DNA of 24,380 bases, from NCBI GenBank assembly GCA_040007355.1, contig JBDTVE010000036.1, forward strand, positions 1-24,380, written 5' to 3'. The notes beneath the pieces are model-generated. The model made no database searches. It saw only the letters and a list, made by a program, of their open reading frames with translations, and was not told the origin of the DNA. The stretch comes from JACMLD01 sp040007355 (GTDB taxonomy: Bacteria; Bacteroidota; Bacteroidia; Chitinophagales; Chitinophagaceae). This document shows, piece after piece, positions 16,155-22,336 of the stretch (positions are counted from its first letter, which is position 1; each line of letters begins with the position of its first letter). The position numbers and the translations under genes were made by a program.

Positions 16155-16910
16155 ATGACTATTTCTACTACCCAAAAAATAAAGACTGGTGCATTTGTAC
16201 TGCTGAGCTTTTTGCTGCTCCTGATTATCATATTCCTGATTGGGAAGCAAAAAAACATGTTTGGAGGAACGTTTAATGTCTATACGCATTTTAAAAATAT
16301 TTCCGGGCTGAAGGAAGGCAATTATGTTCGGTATGCAGGCATCAATGTGGGCAATATTGACAATATTAGTATGGTAAATGATACCACGGTTTCGGTGATG
16401 ATGATCCTGCAAAAGCGAATCAAGCCCTTTATAAAGCAGGATGTAACCGCCAGTATTGGCAGCGATGGACTAATGGGAGACAAACTGGTGATTATTTCAC
16501 CGGGCAGCTATTCTGCACCAGTAGTAAAAGAAGGGGGCATCCTGCCATCAAACAACCCGGTAGATGTAGACCGGATTGTAAATAACCTGTCCAAAATTTC
16601 TGACAATGCGGAAGTGCTGACAGGCAACCTGGCAGATATCGTGGCCAAGATAAACAGGGGAGAAGGGAGTTTTGGAAAACTGGTAAATGATGATCAACTG
16701 GTAAAAAACCTGGAAGGCACCTTGTCTTCTGCGCAGGAAACCGTAGGTACCGTAAAAAAAGCTGCCCGGAATGCCAATGATAATATGGAGGCGGCAAAAC
16801 ATAGCTTTCTTTTAAGGGGTTTTTTCCGGAGAAAGGAAAAGAAAAGAATTAAAGACTCAACTGAAAAAGCCAACCTCGAACCGGCACCCGTTGTTAAAGA
16901 AAAAAATTAG
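16155..16910 (+). CDS. mlaD: MlaD/MCE family lipid-transport protein
   Basis: The 251-residue protein is anchored by one N-terminal helix at about 11-31 (FVLLSFLLLLIIIFLIG). A single MCE domain at about 38-117 has the expected FKNISGLKEGNYVRYAGINV opening and the SIGSDGLMGDKLVIISPG end. The C-terminal half is helical and hydrophilic, with RGEGSFGKLVNDD at about 168-180, as in Bacteroidota MlaD proteins, and a basic cluster (FFRRKEKKRIK) near the end. It is expected to bind MlaE-MlaF and form a hydrophobic pore for phospholipids in the periplasm. The start is 6 bp after the mlaF stop. A 7-bp stem (GCAGCTC/GAGCTGC, 16937-16960) follows the gene, without a T-run. Confidence 0.93.
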   Translation: MTISTTQKIKTGAFVLLSFLLLLIIIFLIGKQKNMFGGTFNVYTHFKNISGLKEGNYVRYAGINVGNIDNISMVNDTTVSVMMILQKRIKPFIKQDVTASIGSDGLMGDKLVIISPGSYSAPVVKEGGILPSNNPVDVDRIVNNLSKISDNAEVLTGNLADIVAKINRGEGSFGKLVNDDQLVKNLEGTLSSAQETVGTVKKAARNANDNMEAAKHSFLLRGFFRRKEKKRIKDSTEKANLEPAPVVKEKN

Positions 16911-17064
16911 GACAGTGTGCTGCCTGTTGTGGCAGTGCAGCTCTGTTGTCTTTGAGCTGCGGGGCAAACCCTGTATTTTAGAATAGAAATTAACTACATA
17001 CAGCCCAGTATAGAAAAAGGCCGAATATCGCGTTTATAAACCCGGTTACGCGCCATCAAATTCA

Positions 17065-17403
17065 TCAAACCACCCCGCTTTTTTCCAAGATTTCCTCCAT
17101 GCTGATGCCGGTATGGCTATCGTTGTAAACACAATGGCCATTTTTGATCAGCAATACCTGGGGCGACTCGTGCGGCGTGTCAAATACCGCTGCAATTTTG
17201 CCCGAAAGCGCGCGGTGGGCCAGCAAGTCAAGAAAATAAAAATCGATGGAAGGCGGCCGCTGATGATTTCTTTCCAACCTGTTTTTTGCCATACTGCTGA
17301 TAGAGCAACGGGTGGAATGCTTGAAGATAACCTGCGGCCTTGCGGCGGAGTGTTCAATTATTTGCTGTAGCTGTATTTCCGTGGTCAGTAAAATCCAATG
17401 CAT
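17065..17403 (-). CDS. ytxJ: Bacillithiol system redox-active protein YtxJ (monothiol bacilliredoxin)
   Basis: The 112-residue thioredoxin-fold protein carries the YtxJ/BrxC motif FKHSTRCSISSMA, with Cys33 as the single active cysteine (Bacillus homologs read TCPIS). The late strand and cis-Pro region appear as HESPQVLLIKNG, and the C-terminal helix follows. Homologs remove bacillithiol from mixed disulfides or act in bacillithiol redox control, so the host probably makes bacillithiol, as many Bacteroidota do. It is convergent with mlaD. Immediately upstream on its own strand lies a 14-bp hairpin and then a small lipoprotein gene, so its leader is very short or it is read through from that gene. 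The ATG at 17403 gives normal family length. Confidence 0.9.
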   Translation of the reverse strand: MHWILLTTEIQLQQIIEHSAARPQVIFKHSTRCSISSMAKNRLERNHQRPPSIDFYFLDLLAHRALSGKIAAVFDTPHESPQVLLIKNGHCVYNDSHTGISMEEILEKSGVV

Positions 17404-17414
17404 AAAAAAATGAA

Positions 17415-17448
17415 AAGGTTATCTTTAAAACAAATTAAAGATAACCTT
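17415..17448 (-). terminator. Perfect 14-bp hairpin with T-rich tail between small lipoprotein and ytxJ
   Basis: AAGGTTATCTTTAA (17415-17428) and TTAAAGATAACCTT (17435-17448) pair perfectly around a six-base loop. Read on the minus strand, the stem is followed by TTTTCATTTTTTT, as expected for an intrinsic terminator of the upstream lipoprotein gene. The hairpin ends 11 bp before the ytxJ ATG, so it may also act as a 5'-leader structure for that gene. Confidence 0.8.
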
Positions 17449-17505
17449 GGTTCAATTATGTACAAATGACTTTTTCTTTTTCTGAATACAATTGCAGGTA
17501 TTTTT

Positions 17506-17628
17506 TTACCTGTGTCCGTATCCAACATAGCCTTCAGTGGCTTTGCAACCGCTTCTTGAGCTGGTACAGGAGGTCATTGCAAAACCGGCAGCGATAAGCA
17601 GTACGAGGATTAATACTTTTGCTTTCAT
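17506..17628 (-). CDS. Small 40-residue lipoprotein
   Basis: This 40-residue protein starts with a classic lipoprotein signal (MKAKVLILVLLIAAG, then FAMTSC with Cys21 as the acylation site). The mature peptide is only 20 residues (CTSSRSG, then CKATEGYVGYGHR) and ends in an aromatic, Gly-rich tail. The ATG is on the minus strand at 17628, the stop at 17506-17508. A terminator-like hairpin lies 58 bp downstream, supporting a real transcription unit. The signal peptide and lipobox are too well formed for a chance frame. I know no characterised function; tiny lipoproteins with Cys-Lys-rich tails recur in Bacteroidota. It is too short for common ORF cut-offs and easily missed. Confidence 0.8.
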   Translation of the reverse strand: MKAKVLILVLLIAAGFAMTSCTSSRSGCKATEGYVGYGHR

Positions 17629-17950
17629 TTTTGTGGTATTTAAAGTTAAACAATACAAACAGTGCGGTTAGACGCGGATACTGCCTGAATTGGTCTTTTA
17701 CGGAGGATGCGGGTGAATTTTCGGGAGGATAGCGGAGAGGAAATCAAAGAAACAACAAAATCTTTGTTTATGCAACCCCCCGCCCAAATAAAATTATGTT
17801 TTAGGGATTAATTCTGTTAAATACTTTTAGGATCAATTAATTAGGTTGAAAAGATATATTTTGCATTTGAAGGTTCGGCCCGGCCGGTCGGAATTTACGA
17901 CGAAACAGTAAAAATGAGATTCTACAACCATTTCTTTAAAGAAGTAAAAA
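17629..17950. other. 322-bp divergent spacer, no gene
   Basis: This spacer separates the minus-strand lipoprotein from the plus-strand exonuclease and should hold both promoters. TATATTTTG at about 17850-17862 resembles a -7 element with one extra base. On the minus strand TAACTTTA close to the lipoprotein start resembles another. Neither has a well-spaced TTG. I see no further genes. Confidence 0.4.
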
Positions 17951-18718
17951 ATGCTGAAATTAACACGCCCTCTGGCTTTTATTGATCTTGAAACAACGGG
18001 GATAAACCTTGGTTCGGACCGCATTGTGGAAATCGGGATGATAAAGATATTACCCGATGCGAATAAATCCATAAAAAGAAAACTGCTAAACCCCGAAATG
18101 GTCATTTCCCAGGCCTCTGTGGACATACACGGTATTACCAATGAAATGGTAAAAGATGCTCCCAGCTTCAAACAGGCGGCTAATGATATCAAGCAATTTT
18201 TAGATAATTGCGATTTAAGCGGGTACAACAGCAACCGGTTTGATATCCCCATGCTCATGGAAGAATTCCTTCGGGCGGAAGTGGAATTTGATATGAAGGG
18301 CAGGAAGCTGGTAGACGTGCAAAAGGTTTTTCACATGATGGAGCAGCGCACCCTGACAGCCGCATATAAGTTCTATTGCCAGAAAAACCTTGACGGGGCA
18401 CACAGTGCCGAAGCAGATGCCATGGCCACCATGGAAATATTGCATGCCCAGGTAGAACGCTACCCGCAAATAGGTAACACGGTGGAAAGCATTTTGAAGT
18501 TCACCGGGGAAGATATAATCGTAGATTTTGCGCGTAGGTTCATCATGGAAAAAGGCATCGAAGTCTTTAATTTTGGAAAACACAAAGGCCGCGCTGTAAC
18601 CGAGGTATTAAAGGCCGAGCCGCAGTATTATGATTGGATGATGAGGGGCGATTTCCCGCTGCATACCAAACAAAAACTCACGGAAATATTAAACCGGTCG
18701 CTGTTAAAAAAGAGCTAA
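17951..18718 (+). CDS. 3'-5' exonuclease (DnaQ/RNase T fold) with ExoX-like C-terminal domain
   Basis: The 255-residue protein is a DEDDh exonuclease: Asp12 and Glu14 in FIDLETTG, Asp98 in YNSNRFDIPML, and His151 with Asp156 in HSAEADA, so all four acidic ligands and the general base are present. Residues about 206-236 (FNFGKHKGRAVTEVL, then YYDWMMRGDFP) match the small C-terminal domain of exodeoxyribonuclease X-type proteins. It probably trims single-stranded DNA 3' ends in repair or proofreading rather than acting as the polymerase III epsilon subunit. It is alone by spacing, followed after 82 bp by a glycosyltransferase gene. The ATG at 17951 is eight codons before the first catalytic strand. 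Confidence 0.93.
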   Translation: MLKLTRPLAFIDLETTGINLGSDRIVEIGMIKILPDANKSIKRKLLNPEMVISQASVDIHGITNEMVKDAPSFKQAANDIKQFLDNCDLSGYNSNRFDIPMLMEEFLRAEVEFDMKGRKLVDVQKVFHMMEQRTLTAAYKFYCQKNLDGAHSAEADAMATMEILHAQVERYPQIGNTVESILKFTGEDIIVDFARRFIMEKGIEVFNFGKHKGRAVTEVLKAEPQYYDWMMRGDFPLHTKQKLTEILNRSLLKKS

Positions 18719-18757
18719 ATACCCTTTTTTGAACCGTCCGGTACATTGATAAAACAT

Positions 18758-18765
18758 GTATTTTC
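18758..18765 (+). promoter_or_regulatory. Possible -7 element (TATTTTCG) before glycosyltransferase
   Basis: TATTTTCG differs from TAnnTTTG at one fixed position and lies 35 nt before the TTG start codon at 18801. The nearest clear TTG motifs upstream are about 10 and 27 nt away, neither ideal, so the assignment is tentative. Confidence 0.35.
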
Positions 18766-18800
18766 GCAATTACCAAAAACAGTAACGATAAAGTTCAGAC

Positions 18801-19595
18801 TTGCAAAAGATTGTTATTATACCAACCTATAACGAAAACGAGAATATCGCCAATATCGTAACGGCTGTGTTCGCACTGGAGCAGCATTTTCATGTGCTTG
18901 TTATAGACGACAACTCACCCGATGGCACAGCGCAACTGGTAAAAGATATGCAGGGACGTTATCCGGGGCGGCTTTTTATTGAAGAGAGAAAGGGCAAACA
19001 GGGCCTGGGTACCGCTTATATTTACGGATTCAGGTGGGCGCTTTCAAAGGGCTATCAGTATATCTTTGAGATGGATGCTGATTTTTCTCACCATCCAAAT
19101 GACCTAGACAGCTTATATGAAGCCTGTCTGCAGGGCGCCGACGTGGCAGTGGGTTCCCGATATGTAAAAGGCGGTGGAAACGTAAACTGGCCCCGCAACC
19201 GCATCATCCTCTCAAAAGGCGCTTCCTTCTACACCCGTGTTATTACGGGACTACCGGTAAAAGACCCAACGGCTGGTTTTGTTTGTTATAAAAGAGAGGT
19301 GCTGGAAGCCATCAACCTGAATGAAATAAAATTCATCGGCTATGCCTTCCAGATAGAAATGAAATATGCCGCCTGGAAACTGGGTTTTGTTATAAAAGAA
19401 GTGCCGATCATTTTCAGGGATCGCACATACGGTACTTCTAAAATGAATAAAGGGATTGTAAAGGAAGGCATCGCCGGGGTGTTGTACCTGCGCTGGCAAA
19501 GCTGGTTCAAAGACTATAGGAACCGTGTAAAAAAAACGGAGTCGGCCAATTTTTCAGCGGTCAGCAACGAAATATTTGCAGAAACCAAACAGTAA
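18801..19595 (+). CDS. Polyprenol monophosphomannose synthase-like GT2 glycosyltransferase
   Basis: The 264-residue protein is a family 2 glycosyltransferase most like dolichol/polyprenol-phosphate mannose synthase (DPM1). It opens with IIPTYNENENI, has the nucleotide-binding VIDDNSPDGT (Asp36-Asp37) and the metal-binding MDADFSHHP (Asp92, Asp94). The typical GSRYVKGGGNVNWP follows, then DPTAGFVCYKREVL, and EVPIIFRDRTYGTSKM near the C-terminus. It lacks the C-terminal membrane helices of longer relatives, so it is a soluble or peripheral enzyme transferring a sugar from GDP- or UDP-sugar to a lipid carrier at the inner membrane. The start is TTG at 18801; an in-frame stop at 18789 excludes an upstream start and no internal ATG would keep the first strand. 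Confidence 0.92.
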   Translation: MQKIVIIPTYNENENIANIVTAVFALEQHFHVLVIDDNSPDGTAQLVKDMQGRYPGRLFIEERKGKQGLGTAYIYGFRWALSKGYQYIFEMDADFSHHPNDLDSLYEACLQGADVAVGSRYVKGGGNVNWPRNRIILSKGASFYTRVITGLPVKDPTAGFVCYKREVLEAINLNEIKFIGYAFQIEMKYAAWKLGFVIKEVPIIFRDRTYGTSKMNKGIVKEGIAGVLYLRWQSWFKDYRNRVKKTESANFSAVSNEIFAETKQ

Positions 19596-19599
19596 TCCA

Positions 19600-19617
19600 C
19601 CCGGTCCCGGGCTTTTT
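19600..19617 (+). terminator. Possible short terminator after glycosyltransferase
   Basis: CCCG (19600-19603) and CGGG (19608-19611) flank a four-base loop and are followed by C and five T residues, starting 4 bp after the gene's stop. The stem is short but all G-C. Confidence 0.4.
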
Positions 19618-19679
19618 CCCCACAATAGTTTTTTTTATACAGCCTGCAACAGGCATATAAACAGGACATTCTCAACTCA

Positions 19680-19712
19680 TTTGGTTTTTCCCTGTGCATT
19701 TCACCATCTTTG
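19680..19712 (+). promoter_or_regulatory. Bacteroidota-type promoter (TTTG-N21-CATCTTTG) for the EamA gene
   Basis: TTTG at 19680-19683 and CATCTTTG at 19705-19712 are separated by 21 nt, within the spacing usual for the phylum; the -7 box misses only its first T. The predicted transcription start, about 7 nt downstream, falls 1-3 nt before the ATG at 19721, implying an almost leaderless transcript. Confidence 0.55.
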
Positions 19713-19720
19713 CATTCTTT

Positions 19721-20599
19721 ATGAAGAAGGCATTCCTCCAATTGCACACGGCTGTTTTCCTGGCAGGTTTCACCGGCATACTGGGCCGGCTGATCACCCT
19801 TAATGAAGGCCTGCTGGTCTGGTGGCGCCTGCTTATTAGTTCGCTGACCATGTGGATATTATTTTCCGTTACCAGACGCCTGCAACCGATAACCCTTGCT
19901 GACAAGACAAAGATTGCGGCTGTTGGCCTGGTGGCGGCCCTGCATTGGGTGAGCTTTTACGGCGCCATCAAATATGCAAACATTTCCGTGGCGCTGGTAT
20001 GTTTTTCTTCAATAGGTTTTTTTACGGCCATCTTTGAACCTATTATTGCCCGAGCTCGTTTTAACCCCGCCGAACTATTGCTGGGACTGTTGGTAATGGC
20101 CGGTATATTCATCATTTTTCACTTTGATACCCGTTACAAAACCGGTATTATTACCGGGGTGGTGTCGGCCATGCTGGGTGCTATATTTCCGGTTTGCAAC
20201 CGGCAACTGATGCAGCGGATGAACGCGGAAACGCTTATGACGTATGAGCTCACCGGCGGTTTTCTTGCCCTGTCTTTGCTCATGCCTTTTTATTTACAGA
20301 AATTTCCGGGCAGTCATCGGCTGCCCCTTGCCGCAGATTGGTTGTGGTTACTAGTGCTGTCCTGGATATGCTCGGTTTTGGCATTCCAACTTTCTGCCAA
20401 TGCGCTCCGGAAGATATCTGCTTTTACGGTGAACCTGACCTATAACCTTGAGCCGGTTTATGGCATAGTACTGGCTTTTGTGGTATATCATGAGAACCGG
20501 GATTTGGACCAGTCGTTTTATAAAGGGTTGTTCTTTATTGTACTGGCCGTGGCCCTGCAAACGATAAAAGTTATGCGGCGACCAGTCGCAAAACCATAG
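19721..20599 (+). CDS. DMT/EamA family transporter
   Basis: The 292-residue protein has about ten transmembrane helices arranged as two EamA repeats. The first includes AGFTGILGRLITL and ALHWVSFYGAIKYANISVAL, the second GVVSAMLGAIFPVCNRQLM and FTVNLTYNLEPVYGIVLAFV, a strong family ending. Members export metabolites or amino acids across the inner membrane; the substrate is unknown. A GTG at 19694 would extend it by nine residues, but that start lies inside the likely promoter, so I prefer the ATG at 19721. The gene is monocistronic and convergent with the minus-strand gene 41 bp downstream. Confidence 0.92.
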   Translation: MKKAFLQLHTAVFLAGFTGILGRLITLNEGLLVWWRLLISSLTMWILFSVTRRLQPITLADKTKIAAVGLVAALHWVSFYGAIKYANISVALVCFSSIGFFTAIFEPIIARARFNPAELLLGLLVMAGIFIIFHFDTRYKTGIITGVVSAMLGAIFPVCNRQLMQRMNAETLMTYELTGGFLALSLLMPFYLQKFPGSHRLPLAADWLWLLVLSWICSVLAFQLSANALRKISAFTVNLTYNLEPVYGIVLAFVVYHENRDLDQSFYKGLFFIVLAVALQTIKVMRRPVAKP

Positions 20600-20640
20600 C
20601 AGATCGGGTAGCTCGCTGAAAAGTAACGTGGTGATGATTG

Positions 20641-21360
20641 CTAAGCAGCTTTGTTGGAAATATAACGAACCAGGCTTCTTTTAGCAATGGGCAGCAGGGT
20701 TTCTTCCACGGGAAAGGTAAGCGCTGTTTCTATTGAATAAACCGCGGGGTTGGGCAATTCCTTTTTATTACGTATCAGTTCCGACTTAATGTTTTCGTAG
20801 GTATTCACTATATTTCGTTCCCAGTCTGCTATAAATTCGGTGCGGATGGTGCGGTATTTTTCATCATGTTTTTCAAAAAAGCTCAGGCGATACTGGTACA
20901 CCTTGGTATTGCGGGCATGCCCTTCGTTTAAAAAGAAATAGCCCTCGTTAATCTCAAGAGGAATAATTCCAATAGGAAAAATGGTTAATTTCTCTTCAAT
21001 GAACTCATAGAGTTCGGCACCATTTGAAATAGCCGATTTCATTTCAGCAGCTGAGTAGTTGATAATGTTTTCCAGTTCCTTCATCATATCATCATCTTCA
21101 ACTATCTGCTGGTAAAGCAATTGCAGTTTCTCTAACTGGATGCCATTGAGTTTTTTTGGGAAATGCTCCTGCAGAAATTTTTTGTTTTCGCGGAAGGCTA
21201 ACAGGTTATTATAATGAAAGATAAGATCAGACAGTTGCGGGTAAAGTTTGTTTTCGTTGAAATACCTGTTCACCTCCTGCAGGTAGGCGAGCAACGTATA
21301 TTTTTTCAATTCAAAATCTATATACCCATCCGCAAACCAGGTTTCCGATAGTGCTTTCAT
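20641..21360 (-). CDS. Conserved hypothetical cytoplasmic protein
   Basis: The 239-residue protein has no signal peptide or membrane helix and is rich in Glu, Lys, Tyr and Phe. The N-terminal ~150 residues look helical (FELKKYTLLAYLQEVNRYF, then LEKLQLLYQQIVEDDDMM). A conserved-looking core FPIGIIPLEINEGYFFL near residue 130 is followed by VYQYRLSFFEKHDEKYRTIR, suggesting a short beta element. It resembles a Bacteroidota-specific family of hypothetical proteins, but I can give no function. It ends in NKAA. The gene is divergent from the exported 166-residue protein, and the spacer holds nested inverted repeats. The ATG at 21360 is the first start in an uninterrupted frame. Confidence 0.82.
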   Translation of the reverse strand: MKALSETWFADGYIDFELKKYTLLAYLQEVNRYFNENKLYPQLSDLIFHYNNLLAFRENKKFLQEHFPKKLNGIQLEKLQLLYQQIVEDDDMMKELENIINYSAAEMKSAISNGAELYEFIEEKLTIFPIGIIPLEINEGYFFLNEGHARNTKVYQYRLSFFEKHDEKYRTIRTEFIADWERNIVNTYENIKSELIRNKKELPNPAVYSIETALTFPVEETLLPIAKRSLVRYISNKAA

Positions 21361-21685
21361 GTGGTATAATTTAATTTTCGGTTATATGAATTTACAAAAA
21401 GCTGCTTAATATAGCCAGCATCCTGTTTATTGTGCGCCCCGCGCGGCTGGCTTACCGGCAAGCGGCCTGCTGATAACGGGTGCAGTAAGCAGCTTATTAT
21501 ATTGTAGCTTGTTCAGAAACTACTTACCGGGTATAAGCCAGCCGGGTTAACCATCAGAAAAGACTCACCGCCATTGAATTGCATATTAGGTGCATCAACC
21601 CTGGAAAAAACACAGGAAAAAAGATTTTTAGCAGGAAATTTGCTATAAGGACAGAATCTGAATTACATCCATCAAAATATCACCA
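21361..21685. other. 325-bp divergent spacer with nested inverted repeats
   Basis: No gene is seen. AAGCTGCTTA (21399-21408) and TAAGCAGCTT (21486-21495) form outer arms; AGCCAGC (21413-21419) and GCTGGCT (21446-21452) form inner arms. A third AGCCAGC lies at 21536-21542, and CTTACCGG occurs at both 21451-21458 and about 21523-21530. Promoters for the two divergent genes are expected here, but I cannot place them with confidence. Confidence 0.5.
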
Positions 21686-22186
21686 ATGAAACAATTATTT
21701 TACCTCTTGCTGCTCCCTTTTATTGTATGTACGGCAAAGGCTCAGTTAGTGCCCAAAGCAGCCTGCGGCGTATTTACCGTAGACATTTTAGACGGCAAAT
21801 TAAACGGTCTTAAACCCAATGCCCGCTGGGAGGAGATAAAACAAAAGCTGCCCTGTTTTACCGCATCGGAACCCGAAGGCGCCGCCGCTAAATGCGGGGG
21901 TACCGTTTTTTATAAGGATAGGGACGTGTATTTTTTTACGGATCGCGACTATATAGAAATCGGCGAGCATTTCAAGGGGAAATTAACGGTGCCGGTAATG
22001 GGTGCTAGTCGAAACAGCCTGTTTAGCGTATTGGGTAATCCAAAATTAAAAGACGAAAGTTGGGATGCCTATGAAATGGCTTATGGAACCCTGGTGCTGC
22101 ATTACAATAAGGTCAACAAGGTAAATCTGGTTCAGTTTACCACCCGCTCCGCCGATATGCTCAGCCTCTGCGACCAGCCCCATTAA
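21686..22186 (+). CDS. Exported cysteine-containing protein of unknown function
   Basis: The 166-residue protein has a signal peptide at about 1-19 (LLLLPFIVCTAKAQ). The mature part has four cysteines, in AACGVF, LPCFTA, AKCGGT and LSLCDQ, which could make two disulfides. A short Lys/Asn-rich helix (NGLKPNARWEEIKQKL) precedes a beta-rich middle (GGTVFYKDRDVYFFTDRDYI) and a C-terminal YGTLVLHYNKVNKVNLVQF. I recognise no family. No lipobox is present, so a soluble periplasmic or secreted protein is likely. It is on the plus strand 150 bp before the type IX-secreted protein; co-transcription with it is possible but nothing shows it. Confidence 0.8.
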   Translation: MKQLFYLLLLPFIVCTAKAQLVPKAACGVFTVDILDGKLNGLKPNARWEEIKQKLPCFTASEPEGAAAKCGGTVFYKDRDVYFFTDRDYIEIGEHFKGKLTVPVMGASRNSLFSVLGNPKLKDESWDAYEMAYGTLVLHYNKVNKVNLVQFTTRSADMLSLCDQPH

Positions 22187-22336
22187 TATTAAAATGAAAT
22201 TGGAAAGACCAAAAAGTCTTGCCGGGGTTATTGAAAGGTGAAACCAATACCCCTTCATTTGTTAAATTGCTGTTTACCGGGCTAATATTAACCGGCAGGT
22301 TTGCAGCGATGCCATATTTTTATGGGTCAATGTATC

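Noticed and set aside
16937..16960. GCAGCTC/GAGCTGC stem after mlaD as a terminator
   Set aside because: The 7-bp stem has no T-run on either strand, so I mention it only in the mlaD entry.
19694..19720. GTG start for the EamA transporter
   Set aside because: It lies within the likely promoter; the ATG at 19721 gives a normal family N-terminus.
22301..22336. TTG or earlier ATG start for the type IX-secreted protein
   Set aside because: These would add a polar extension before a complete signal peptide that begins at the ATG at 22337.
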